A stretch of DNA of 64,000 bases from Flavonifractor porci (lineage in GTDB: Bacteria; Bacillota; Clostridia; Oscillospirales; Oscillospiraceae), in contig NZ_JBBHLB010000014.1 in assembly GCF_037572415.1 (NCBI RefSeq), positions 22,830 through 86,829 on the forward strand, written 5' to 3'. This document shows, in pieces, positions 41,753 through 50,869 of the stretch. Below the pieces are notes generated by a model that was given only the letters and a program-made list of their open reading frames with translations, was not told where the DNA came from and did not search any database. Numbering within the stretch: position 1 is the stretch's first letter; every line of letters begins with the position of its first letter. The translations under genes and the position numbers were made by a program.

Positions 41753-44638
41753 ATGTTTGATTTTGGAAATGCAAACGACGGCCAGCGAAAGGCTATCTCC
41801 GCTGCGGAAGGGCCTGTCCTTATTACAGCCGGTCCTGGAACTGGAAAAACATATACGCTTGTTCAACGCACAATCTATCTCATAGAAGAATGCAATGTAA
41901 AACCGGAAAGCATCTTCGTCGCCACATTTACGGAGAAAGCAGCTAAAGAACTAATAACAAGAATCACAAACGAGCTGTCCAATAGAGGCATTGCGGCGAA
42001 TATTAACGAAATGTATATCGGAACATTTCACTCCCTCTGCCTTCGAATTCTAAAAGAACATCTAGAATATACGCGACTTCGCAGAAACTATCGCCTTTTG
42101 GATGCTTTCGATCAACAGTACATGGTTTTCCAGAATATCCATCGATTTAGAAGTATCCCTCAAATTGAAATTGCTCTGCCGAATGGTGGTGCATGGAAAC
42201 AAGCAGCCGCTATCTGCAATTATGTAAATAACCTCTCTGAAGAACTCGTAACCCCCGAAGAATTGATGGCCGATGCGGATCAATCAATTGCAGCTCTTGG
42301 GCGAATGCTTAAAGAGTATCGCGACATTCTCACTGAAGGAAATTTGATGGACTTTTCTTCTATTCAGATTGAAGCCTATCATCTTCTTCGGGAAAATAAA
42401 GAAATACTGGATGAATTGCGTTCCCAAATTACACATCTCATGGTTGATGAATATCAGGATACGAACTTTATCCAGGAGCAGTTGGTATTTCTTCTCGCCG
42501 GAGACAGAAAGAACATCTGTGTAGTTGGTGATGATGACCAGGGTCTCTACCGTTTTCGCGGAGCAACCATCCGAAATATATTGGAGTTCCCGCAGAAGTT
42601 TGCGGATGGTGAATGTCGCATTATTCCACTAGTTGTTAACTACCGTTCTAACAGTGATATTGTTGATTTCTACAACAGGTGGATGGCTACCACGGATGGC
42701 GCAAAGTTCAAGTTTAGCTGGGACAATTTCCGGTATGCCAAGCAGATTGAACCGCATGAGAAAACATTGCTTCATAGTCCGGCCGTCGTGAAACTCGCCA
42801 GTGATGATGATCCTGATGAGTGGCATGAGAAAATCCTGAGTTTTATCAATGACCTTAAAGGCTCAGGCAAGCTCACGGACTATAATCAAATTGCCTTCCT
42901 CTTCCAATCTGTAAAGCATCCCCGTGTCACAGCACTTGCCCGTTTTTTGGAACAGAACCACATAAATGTTTATTCGCCACGCTCAGATATGTTTTTTCAG
43001 CGTGATGAGATACGCCTAGCTCTTGGATGCCTGATGCTTATGTTCCCACGCTATGTGCAAGGATTAGAGAATGGCGATTATGTATTTCTCCGTCCAGAGC
43101 ACCTGACTTACTACCGGAATTGCATCATGCTGGCAAATGAATATCTTATGCGGCCAGAAAATTCAGAACTTTTGAAATGGATACGCCGCAGAGGAAAAGT
43201 CCATGTCAGTTTGACTGGTGCCACGGACTACGCCTATTGCGGATTGATGTATCAGCTTTTTGAGTTTCAGCCTTTTGCAGGGATTCTTGATACAGAGATG
43301 GATGTCGGCGTGGTTGACATCCGCCCCACGCGAAATCTTGCGAAGCTGACGCAAATCATCGGCAAGTTTGAATACCTTCACCGAGTGGACGTTCTGGATG
43401 CAACGGAATACCATGGTAAACGCCGTATTGATCAGAATACGGAGATGCTTTTCAACCTGTATTTGCGTCTTCTCTTTGATGGGGGAATCACGGAGTATGA
43501 AGATGACTCTGAGTATGCCCCCAGCGGCTGCGTATCGTTCCTGACGATCCACCAGTCCAAGGGTATGGAGTTCCCGATTGTTTTGGTGGATTCTTTATCG
43601 AATGTACCAAGAAAGAACACAAATGACTTGATGATGCAGATTGAGGAGCGTTACTTCAAGCGTCCTGCTTTTGAACCGCATGAGGTTACGAAGTTCTTTG
43701 ACTTCTGGCGACTCTACTACACGGCATTTTCCCGTGCACAAGATCTGCTTATTCTGACCTGTAATGAGGACAATCGGACCCCCAGCAACTATTTCAAAGA
43801 AATCTATGGGGAACTGCAATCCTTGGACAGCTCTGGATTTGACATACAAGAGTTTGACTTTAAACCAATCAAAGACGTAAACATCAAGAATACCTACTCG
43901 TTCACATCGCACATTTCGGTTTACGAAACTTGCGCCTTGCAATATAAGTTCTACAAGGAATTGGAATTTATGCCGGTCCGTGCGAACGCTATGCTCTTTG
44001 GTACTCTGGTACATGAGACTATAGAGGATATTCACCGGGCTGCTTTGCGGCATGAAGAGCAAACGATTACCGGGGAAAATATAAGTCGCTGGTTCGATTC
44101 CAATTATGTATCGCTTACAAAAACAGAGCATACATACCTAGCTGGCCCTCAGCGCGAGGCAGCTTTGAAACAGGTGCTCCGCTATGTGGACAGACAACAT
44201 GGAGATTGGTCGGCTATTCAACAGGCCGAGGTGGATGTATCTCTTGTGAAACCGGATTATATTATTGAGGGCAAAGTCGATCTGATTCGCGGCGAAGGAG
44301 ATACAGTTGAAATTGTAGACTTTAAATCCCAGCGCAAACCCGACATGGAGAAAGACCGCGAACAGCTCGAGCGATATCGTCGGCAGCTTCATATCTATGC
44401 CCATCTTGTGGAGGAGCGCACCGGAAAGAAGGTCAGCAAAATGCACATTTACTATACCGGCGAAGACAGCGGTGTGCCGACGATCACCTATCCGTACACA
44501 AAATCCGCTGTGGAAGGTACAATGGCAGCATTTGATGATACAGTCAAGAAGATCATGCGGAAGGATTTCCACCGCTGTGCCAATGACCCCAAAATCTGTG
44601 CGGGATGTGATTTCCGCTTTTACTGCGGGAATAAGTAA
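41753..44638 (+). CDS. UvrD-type helicase fused to a Cas4/RecB-like Fe-S nuclease domain
   Basis: 961 residues. Helicase motifs in order: GPVLITAGPGTGKTYT (I), FVATFTEKAAKEL (Ia), LMVDEYQDTNFIQ (II), VVGDDDQGLYRFRGA (III), PLVVNYRSNSDI (IV), FLTIHQSKGMEFPIV (V), YYTAFSRAQDLLIL (VI). The C-terminal 260 residues are a PD-(D/E)XK nuclease: GTLVHETIEDIHR, EGKVDLIRG, VEIVDFKSQRKPD and QLHIYAHL. Four cysteines (SVYETCALQ and the terminal CANDPKICAGCDFRFYC) form a Cas4/AddB-type 4Fe-4S clasp. It is first of three coupled genes. The combination suggests unwinding and cutting of foreign DNA. Confidence 0.88.
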   Translation: MFDFGNANDGQRKAISAAEGPVLITAGPGTGKTYTLVQRTIYLIEECNVKPESIFVATFTEKAAKELITRITNELSNRGIAANINEMYIGTFHSLCLRILKEHLEYTRLRRNYRLLDAFDQQYMVFQNIHRFRSIPQIEIALPNGGAWKQAAAICNYVNNLSEELVTPEELMADADQSIAALGRMLKEYRDILTEGNLMDFSSIQIEAYHLLRENKEILDELRSQITHLMVDEYQDTNFIQEQLVFLLAGDRKNICVVGDDDQGLYRFRGATIRNILEFPQKFADGECRIIPLVVNYRSNSDIVDFYNRWMATTDGAKFKFSWDNFRYAKQIEPHEKTLLHSPAVVKLASDDDPDEWHEKILSFINDLKGSGKLTDYNQIAFLFQSVKHPRVTALARFLEQNHINVYSPRSDMFFQRDEIRLALGCLMLMFPRYVQGLENGDYVFLRPEHLTYYRNCIMLANEYLMRPENSELLKWIRRRGKVHVSLTGATDYAYCGLMYQLFEFQPFAGILDTEMDVGVVDIRPTRNLAKLTQIIGKFEYLHRVDVLDATEYHGKRRIDQNTEMLFNLYLRLLFDGGITEYEDDSEYAPSGCVSFLTIHQSKGMEFPIVLVDSLSNVPRKNTNDLMMQIEERYFKRPAFEPHEVTKFFDFWRLYYTAFSRAQDLLILTCNEDNRTPSNYFKEIYGELQSLDSSGFDIQEFDFKPIKDVNIKNTYSFTSHISVYETCALQYKFYKELEFMPVRANAMLFGTLVHETIEDIHRAALRHEEQTITGENISRWFDSNYVSLTKTEHTYLAGPQREAALKQVLRYVDRQHGDWSAIQQAEVDVSLVKPDYIIEGKVDLIRGEGDTVEIVDFKSQRKPDMEKDREQLERYRRQLHIYAHLVEERTGKKVSKMHIYYTGEDSGVPTITYPYTKSAVEGTMAAFDDTVKKIMRKDFHRCANDPKICAGCDFRFYCGNK

Positions 44639-44654
44639 TTGAGGACAATGCTTT

Positions 44655-45470
44655 ATGGCGGAACATCGAGTACGAAAAAATGAAATTATTTACATTATCC
44701 CAACCGATGAGCTTTTTCAGAAGTGGAAAAGTGATGAAGCTTATATTGATGACTATGGGCGGCTGATAAACAGAAAACCCCATCGTGTTCTCAAAGAACT
44801 AAAGCACCATGCCGCACACCCGCCGGTACCACACCATAAAGAAACAAATCCGTCTATAGTTCCTGCTCAAAAGTCTTTTTCTTTGAAGGAATATTGCAAA
44901 GATGCTGTGCGCAACAAAACGATTGAGGCCAGCGAGAAAGTTGTTGACTGGGCAGTTGATAAGCTTTTTTATGAGGTGCTGCCGAATGTCTGGCAGGAGC
45001 ATATTGTCCCATTTTACCATACAGCGCGGGAAGTCCTGACAACAAGGGAACTTAAAGTGGAGGCGGTACGATCTCAAGCTAAAACAAGAGAGGGTGCCGT
45101 TGTGAAGCCGAAACTGACTGCAAAAATGACGATGGAAGAAGCAGATGCCGAGAAGCGGAAAGCTTTATATCATTGGCTGGGATTACTGGAGAGCCTTACG
45201 AAACTTCAAAGTGCTGGGGAACTGGATGCGACATCTACATTGGCGCAGCTTACCGATCCGGCTATGCTTGAACAGGTAAACCGCTATTTGGGCGAAAATC
45301 TGAACCTGCTTGAAACGGATAGGTATCTTTTGCTTCATTACTTGCTGGGCAGAGATTTGTACAAAGAAGGGCAACTCTTACCGATTGGCGCGGCTGAAAT
45401 AAAGAGAGTAGCAGCGTCGTATGGATTTGCAACGGAAATCGAGAAAATGGAGGATAAACTTAATGGATAA
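44655..45470 (+). CDS. Unknown protein between helicase and nuclease
   Basis: 271 residues, no family recognised. The N-terminus reads like a small beta unit (RVRKNEIIYIIPTDELFQKW), then a short Pro/His-rich linker (about 52-65), then helices (KTIEASEKVVDWAVDKLFYE) and a C-terminal helical domain (about 170-271). No catalytic motif is visible. It starts 16 bases after the helicase stop and overlaps the nuclease start by 8 bases (ATGGATAA), so all three are one translational unit. An adaptor or sensor role is inference. Confidence 0.7.
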   Translation: MAEHRVRKNEIIYIIPTDELFQKWKSDEAYIDDYGRLINRKPHRVLKELKHHAAHPPVPHHKETNPSIVPAQKSFSLKEYCKDAVRNKTIEASEKVVDWAVDKLFYEVLPNVWQEHIVPFYHTAREVLTTRELKVEAVRSQAKTREGAVVKPKLTAKMTMEEADAEKRKALYHWLGLLESLTKLQSAGELDATSTLAQLTDPAMLEQVNRYLGENLNLLETDRYLLLHYLLGRDLYKEGQLLPIGAAEIKRVAASYGFATEIEKMEDKLNG

Positions 45471-46191
45471 CGAACAGCTGACTTTTGAATTTGAACAGCG
45501 ACCGACGATTAAAGGGTTTCCAGAACTGCGGTGGACCGGCAAGCGTCCGTACCGTTCTACACAATATTACCCTGCGCAGCTGCGGGAAACTTATGGAAAA
45601 GAACAGAACGGCTGGATTATCCCAGGCGTGTTTCATGCGCTGTTTGATATTACAGCGGAACTGAAAACGGAGGATAAAGAACTGGTTCTGCTGCGTGAAC
45701 CAAAAGAAGCTGGATATTACGAATTTTCTGCAAAGGATGACCTGGTCATTACAAATCGTTATCCCGGCTTTACCCCGGAACAAATCAAGAAAAGTTTCCA
45801 TGCTGATACCTACTGCTTCGATTCTATCCCAGAGAAAGAATGTTTTATGCAGTATATCACCAGTGGAAAAGTCAAAGAAGTATACTTCACAGGAATGTTT
45901 ACCTCCAATCAGGGAGATCTTTCCGTGCATTATTATGACCCGGAATCGGGCAGAATTCGTCAATACTATCCGGACTTCTTGGCAAAAATGGCGGATGGGT
46001 CCTACCAGCTGATTGAAGTCAAAGGAGATAATAAAATTGACGATACGGTGGTAAAAGCGAAGCAAGCAGCCGCAGAGGAGATGGCCATAGCAAGTGGAAT
46101 AAAGTATCTGATGTATGCAGGAAGCCAGATTGTTAACTCTCATGTTTTGGAAGATGCCTCTGACACTGCATCAACTATTTCTATGTGCTGA
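45463..46191 (+). CDS. PD-(D/E)XK endonuclease, TnsA/type III restriction-like
   Basis: 242 residues from the ATG that overlaps the preceding stop. The nuclease core is clear: an upstream acidic residue in PEKECFMQYI, then YYPDFLAKM with the catalytic Asp, and YQLIEVKGDNK giving E-x-K. Cores like this occur in TnsA, type III Res C-termini and several defence nucleases. The N-terminal 100 residues are not recognised. It is last in the helicase operon. Its stop lies 17 bases before the relaxase fragment on the other strand. Confidence 0.8.
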   Translation: MDNEQLTFEFEQRPTIKGFPELRWTGKRPYRSTQYYPAQLRETYGKEQNGWIIPGVFHALFDITAELKTEDKELVLLREPKEAGYYEFSAKDDLVITNRYPGFTPEQIKKSFHADTYCFDSIPEKECFMQYITSGKVKEVYFTGMFTSNQGDLSVHYYDPESGRIRQYYPDFLAKMADGSYQLIEVKGDNKIDDTVVKAKQAAAEEMAIASGIKYLMYAGSQIVNSHVLEDASDTASTISMC

Positions 46192-46207
46192 TAGCCACTT
46201 ATACGAC

Positions 46208-46936
46208 CTACTGGGTCACGATCAGCTTATGGGTCCGCAGGACGGCAATCTCCGCCATTCGTTTCTCCGCAGCCTTGATTCTTGCGGATAGCTCATTGTG
46301 GTGGGCCGTGGCCGCAGCAGCCTTTTCCTCCAGCACTGCATACTCCAGCAGGTTATGCTCGGTGAGATAGTTCACGGTCTGCGCCATCTGTTTCAAATTA
46401 AAGACCTTGGCCCATCTCGCATATCCGGCACCTTTTCCGGCCTGGAGCTTTGCCTGGATGTCAACCAGCAGATTGACCTTCGACAGATCTGCCCGCTTGA
46501 CCGGCTTCTGACGGGGCGTATGCACCTTTTGACCGGCGAGGACGGCCAACAGGTCTTCCAGGGTGTAGCCATCACCCAGACTGTCCAGGCGGGATACTTT
46601 GCTCCAGCCTGGGAGCTTCAAACGGTAGGATTTCCCGCGCTTGGATACTTCACAGCCAGATTTTCGGAGTAGTTTCAGCAGCTCGTCCAGGTCAGCAGGC
46701 TTTTGTGCCAAGGCGTTATCTATGGCAGCACGAAGTAATTCCCGATGGGAGGGCTTCGCCTGATCGCCCAGCCATTGGTCGTAACTTTTGCCGTGGGGCT
46801 TTGGGTTCTCGACAATGGACAGTCCGTTCTCAATGCAGATGGTGTCGCTCAATCGACGGACAGCTTTCGTGCTGCCCCAAAAGTTGCGGAACTTCCGGTC
46901 ACAGTCCAGGTTAAGCCAGCGCACCGCCGCCAGCAA
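46208..46936 (-). pseudogene. Relaxase fragment (middle part of a MobA-like relaxase)
   Basis: The frame matches only the central part of a clostridial relaxase: CDRKFRNFWGSTKAVRRLSD, GKSYDQWLGD, a region of HTH character and GYARWAKVFNLKQMA. The catalytic N-terminus is missing: the frame enters from the 3' end of the DUF4366 gene at about 46915. The C-terminus stops abruptly after AVLRTH with six unrelated residues, next to the plus-strand island. Both ends are therefore recombination joints; not functional. Confidence 0.85.
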
Positions 46937-47510
46937 GCACAGCCAGTACCGCCAACAGAATTACCGGATTGAGGCCCACGGGTTCCTGCTCGGTTTCTTG
47001 AGGGGCAGGCGTTGCCTCCGGCACTTCCGGTTCCGGCTCCTTGCCAATACAACCGCTCATATCGGTGGCACACACCGGACAGGCCGTATTGACCGCACCA
47101 GCCACACATTTTTCCGTACAGGTACAGGTGGCGGGCTGTTCCGTGGTGGTCTGGCCTTCCTCCATCAGTGCCTCCAAATCGGCTTCATCCACCTGGTTCA
47201 GAAAATGGACGGCAGTTTCCTTGTCCTCATTCGCCCTATCAATGAGGATATAAAAGTAGTTGCCCGCCTTGGTGGTGACGGTAATAAGCTGCTTATTGCC
47301 GCCGAAATCATCCACCAGAGCAGCGTTGCCCTCCGGGGTCAGGGCGGGACTGTCCTCGGTTTCCTCCACGACCACATTGCTGTCGTTGGTGGCATCCTCC
47401 GCCGGAAGTTCTTCCGTTCCCTGGGCAAAGGCAGTCACGGAAAGGCCCATCATCAGCACCAGGGCGGCGCAGAGGGCCGAAAGGGTTTTGAAAATTTTCT
47501 TATTCTTCAT
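46911..47510 (-). CDS. DUF4366 (CD1107-type) secreted/anchored conjugation protein, slightly truncated
   Basis: 199 residues. Signal peptide about 1-28 (LCAALVLMMGLSVTAFA), then an acidic external region, a DUF4366 core around LVDDFGGNKQLITVTTKAGNYFYILIDR (shown by its ends), a cysteine-rich stretch CTCTEKC...CPVCATDMSGCIG, and a C-terminal transmembrane segment LAVLAVLAGGGALA. The final residues are cut by the deletion joint with the relaxase fragment, which leaves a new stop. Confidence 0.8.
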   Translation of the reverse strand: MKNKKIFKTLSALCAALVLMMGLSVTAFAQGTEELPAEDATNDSNVVVEETEDSPALTPEGNAALVDDFGGNKQLITVTTKAGNYFYILIDRANEDKETAVHFLNQVDEADLEALMEEGQTTTEQPATCTCTEKCVAGAVNTACPVCATDMSGCIGKEPEPEVPEATPAPQETEQEPVGLNPVILLAVLAVLAGGGALA

Positions 47511-47757
47511 GGTCGGTATCCTCCTGTTCGTTGTAATCGGCGGAAGCAGCGGCCATGCCGGGAACCGTGCCGCCAGAGAGCAAGGCGGAAAGCTGTTCCG
47601 GGGTCAGCCGCAGCGCGCGCACCGTCTGGATGATCTCCAGGTTTTCCGCCTCGGTTTTCTGCGCCTCCAGGGTTTTCAGTTTGTCCTGGTACTCCGTGAT
47701 CTTCTCGCGCACCTTGGCAATCTCCTGGTCAATGCGCTGGATTTTGTTCTTAGCCAT
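47500..47757 (-). CDS. DUF4315 family protein
   Basis: 85 residues from MAKNKIQRIDQEI, after AAAAGGAGTGATTGAA. The coiled-coil KVREKITEYQDKLKTLEAQK is followed by LRLTPEQLSALL, the conserved DUF4315 arrangement. It always lies between CD1107- and CD1108-type genes in these conjugative transposons, as here; function unknown. Overlaps the DUF4366 start by 11 bases. Confidence 0.88.
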   Translation of the reverse strand: MAKNKIQRIDQEIAKVREKITEYQDKLKTLEAQKTEAENLEIIQTVRALRLTPEQLSALLSGGTVPGMAAASADYNEQEDTDHEE

Positions 47758-47787
47758 TTCAATCACTCCTTTTCTCAAAAATCAGCC

Positions 47788-49560
47788 TTACCAGTTCATC
47801 AGGCCATAGCCCTTGATGCACTCGTAGGTCAAAGAATAGCTTCTGACTTTGCAGGCGTCGCCGGAATTGCCCTCCACGGTGTAGACCCGGCTGCCATCCG
47901 TGCCGACAACGATGCCCACATGGTCGGCTCTGCCGTCAAGATCCCAGTCGAAAAAGATTGCGTCGCCGGGGGCAATATTGGCATAATCAGGCCCGCCCCA
48001 TTGCCCGTGAGACTGGAACCACGGGATGCCCTGCGCCTGACACGCTGAAAAGCGTGGTTCGGACAGCCCCATCTGGCCATAGCACCAGGAAACAAAGCAG
48101 GCGCACCACTCCACACGGGAGGTAAAACCGAACCAGCTCCAGTAGGGCTGACCGCCCACATTGCCCACCTGGCTCTTGGCAATATCCACCACGGCCTGAT
48201 TTCCGGGGCGGGTGCCGTTGACAAACTGCACGCCGGTCAAGCTCTCGGAGTCGCTGGTGTCGGCAGAACCACCACCAAAAATCAGCGGTTTGTTGCCCAG
48301 CGTGCTGCGGTACACCTGATACATTTCCAGCTGTTCCGGGGTCAGCAGCTCCGAAGCCACAGAGGATATAGGCTTGCTGGTGAGCTTCACATTCAGAATG
48401 TAATACTCGTAGGGAACTTCTACCTCGTACTCGTATTCTTCCGCTGTGACCTCACCGGTCTCCGGGTCAGTAGATGTGGTGGTGCCGGTCCGGGTCTCTG
48501 TCCGGTATCGCGTCTCCACTTCCTCGGTAAGCGTCAACTCGTACTGTGCATCAAACACACGATCCAGCTCCGCCTGGGCGCTTGCCTGCGTGTAGCCTTG
48601 CAGCACGGCAGAGAGATAGGCCGCCAGCTCATGGGGGTCATGCCCGATCATGTCCAGATCATAGCGGTACTCGTCATACCCCGGATGGCTACTTTCGATG
48701 CCGTCGATCTCCGCTTGCAGTGACGCCTCCTTGGCTGCATAGTCGGCCTCTACCGCCACCATCTCCGGGTCATCCGACGGATAGGTGGTGCCGGACACCA
48801 CAGAACCGATACTCTGTGCCATCATGGAGCAGGAGGACATGGTGTTGAGCAACAGACAGACAATCAGGAAGATTACCCCCACGAGGATGAAACCTCTTTT
48901 GTGGCGCATGACAAACGCACCCGCCTGCTGGGCCTTTTCCTTGGCAGCCTTGGCCGCCTTACCGGTGGCCTCCGCAGTCTTGGCAGCACTTCCGGCAGAC
49001 TGACCGGCGCGCTTGGCAGCGGCATACTGCTTCTTGATGGTCCGTTTCTGCTGCCAGCGAGAGAAAGGATTGCTGGCAAGCTGGGGATTCTCCTGCAAAG
49101 ATTTCTGGTACAAGGCGTTTACATTGGCCTTTTCCAGCTTTTTCTCGGCCTGGGCTGCTTTACGATAGGGCTTCAACTTGTGACTGCGATAGCCCTCCCG
49201 AACCAATCGTGCGCCGGTCTCTGCGGCCTCCTCGGACTTGTGGGCGCTCTCCACGCCCACATTGTCCTGTTCGGCCTCCTGGATTTCCTTGTGGAGTTTC
49301 CCCAGCGCAGCATTGGCGGGGGCATCCCGTACCGCATGGGACAGCTTGGAGGGCGGCCTTTTCTTGTCCTCCAGCACCAGCTTCGTGGTGACTTTTCCGG
49401 TCTCCGGGTCCACCGCCTTTTGCCGGACCTTCTTTTTCGGAATTTTGGCCTGCGCCTTATCCGCTTTGGCGGCGGCCTTGTCCGCCTTACGAATGGGCTT
49501 TTCCAGCGCCGGGTCAGCCCGTTCTTCCGCCGTAAAGCGCAGGCGCGGCTCCTTATTCAA
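47788..49560 (-). CDS. CD1108-type conjugation protein with C-terminal CHAP/NlpC-P60 amidase domain
   Basis: 590 residues. A very basic, Lys/Ala-rich cytoplasmic N-terminus (about 1-235) precedes one transmembrane span (GFILVGVIFLIVCLLLNTM by its ends, about 236-256). A helical external part follows, and the C-terminal peptidoglycan hydrolase has VEWCACFVSWCYGQMG with the catalytic Cys and GDAIFFDWDLDGRADHVGIV with the His. It would open the cell wall for the conjugation channel. It appears intact. Confidence 0.9.
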   Translation of the reverse strand: MNKEPRLRFTAEERADPALEKPIRKADKAAAKADKAQAKIPKKKVRQKAVDPETGKVTTKLVLEDKKRPPSKLSHAVRDAPANAALGKLHKEIQEAEQDNVGVESAHKSEEAAETGARLVREGYRSHKLKPYRKAAQAEKKLEKANVNALYQKSLQENPQLASNPFSRWQQKRTIKKQYAAAKRAGQSAGSAAKTAEATGKAAKAAKEKAQQAGAFVMRHKRGFILVGVIFLIVCLLLNTMSSCSMMAQSIGSVVSGTTYPSDDPEMVAVEADYAAKEASLQAEIDGIESSHPGYDEYRYDLDMIGHDPHELAAYLSAVLQGYTQASAQAELDRVFDAQYELTLTEEVETRYRTETRTGTTTSTDPETGEVTAEEYEYEVEVPYEYYILNVKLTSKPISSVASELLTPEQLEMYQVYRSTLGNKPLIFGGGSADTSDSESLTGVQFVNGTRPGNQAVVDIAKSQVGNVGGQPYWSWFGFTSRVEWCACFVSWCYGQMGLSEPRFSACQAQGIPWFQSHGQWGGPDYANIAPGDAIFFDWDLDGRADHVGIVVGTDGSRVYTVEGNSGDACKVRSYSLTYECIKGYGLMNW

Positions 49561-49921
49561 ACCATTCTCCCATCATCAGGGAGGCCATCATGTAGCGCAG
49601 CTCCACATAGAGGGCCAACCCCTGGGGACCACGGGAGGGGTGCTGGATCAGAAAGGCGTAGATCTGCGCCACTACAGAGGCCAGCAGTTCAGACTGCCCG
49701 CCCTCGAAGATGACGATGACGGGAACGCCGTTCATAGCGCACCAGATTTCCGTCAGGCGCAGCAGGCCCGCCTCGCCGTCCTCGCTCAGCTGAGCCGCCT
49801 GGTCTGCCGCTTCACGGCATTCGCTGACGGCAGCGGCCATGTCGGAGAGCAGATTGGAACGCTGTTCCTCCAGCGCCGCTTCAAAAAACATCATAGAGTT
49901 CAGTTCCATATTGGGCTTCAT
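49553..49921 (-). CDS. Small conjugation-associated protein of unknown function
   Basis: 122 residues from MKPNMELNSMMFFEAAL, overlapping the 3' end of the VirB4 remnant and the start of the CD1108-type gene. It is helical, with no signal peptide or metal motif. Conserved position between VirB4 and CD1108 in related elements makes it a real gene, but I cannot name a function. Confidence 0.7.
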   Translation of the reverse strand: MKPNMELNSMMFFEAALEEQRSNLLSDMAAAVSECREAADQAAQLSEDGEAGLLRLTEIWCAMNGVPVIVIFEGGQSELLASVVAQIYAFLIQHPSRGPQGLALYVELRYMMASLMMGEWFE

Positions 49922-49923
49922 GG

Positions 49924-50790
49924 TCATTCATCCTCCTTTTTCAGTTCCTGGGGTTTGGTGGTCATAATGCGGTACAACTCGGTGTTCTTCGGGAAGTGGT
50001 CCACGAAAGGCAAGATGGTTGCGCCGTAGAACAGCAGGCCCTCGCCCTCGCCAGAATGGGTCACATAGCTGAGCTGGTGCGGAGAAATGCCCAGCTGTTT
50101 GGCGAGAATCTGCCGGTCACCGCCCGCCTGGTTGAGCATATACACGAAGTCGGAGTTCTCAAAGATGTTCTCCACCTCCCGGCTGCTCAAAAGGTCTTTG
50201 ACATTCTGCGTGATGCCGGTGGGGATGCCGCCCCACTTACGGAACCGCTTCCAGATCTCCACCGTGTAGGCGGCGGTCTGTTCCTCTTTCAGCAGCAGGT
50301 GCATCTCATCGATGTAGTAGCGGGTGGACTTGTGGGCGGCACGGTTGATGGTGACACGGTTCCACACCTGGTCCTGGACCACCAGCATACCGATCTTTTT
50401 CAGCTGCTTGCCCAGTTCCTTGATGTCATAGCAGACAATGCGGTTGTTGATGTCCACATTGCTGCGGTGATTGAACACATTGAGGGAGCCGGTGACGTAG
50501 ATTTCCAGCGCCGTGGCGATGTACTGCGCTTCCTTTTCCTCCTGTGCCCGCAGCAGGTCATACAGGTCCTCCAGAATGGGCATATTCTCCGGGCGAGGGT
50601 CATTGAGGTAAGTCTGATAGGGGATGCTGTCCTGTGCGGACTTTTCCTTTTTGTCCGTGCGGTTGGCGCGGGCAATGGCGGCTTCGATCTGCTTTCTGTC
50701 AGCGCGGGAAAGCTTCTTCTTGGGAACCGGCGGCGTCTGCTTGCCATCCTTATCGGCCTGCCGGTTTTTCTTTGCGGTGAACAATGTCAT
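49924..50790 (-). pseudogene. VirB4-like conjugation ATPase with large in-frame internal deletion
   Basis: 288 residues where about 800 are expected. Residues 1-58 are the normal N-terminus (MTLFTAKKNRQ... ending DSIPY). They run straight into QTYLNDPRPENMPILEDLY, which in intact relatives lies far downstream, after Walker A. The C-terminus is complete, with Walker B-like TRYYIDEMHLLL and TGITQNVKDLL. The frame is kept, but the nucleotide-binding P-loop is lost at the joint near 50617, so the product cannot be an ATPase. Confidence 0.88.
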
Positions 50791-50869
50791 ACACCTCCTT
50801 GTCGAGTCTTGCCTGCCGTTCCAGCACGGCATAGAAGTTGTTGGTCTTATACGGGCGCTGTTTAGGCGG
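50750..50869 (-). pseudogene. C-terminal stub of a PrgI-family protein
   Basis: Codons for PPKQRPYKTNNFYAVLERQA continuing to KEKPAGR and stop, the end of the PrgI protein that normally precedes VirB4. It has no start; the frame is entered at the joint with the truncated relaxase (50862-50869). Its last codons still overlap the VirB4 start as in intact operons. Confidence 0.8.
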
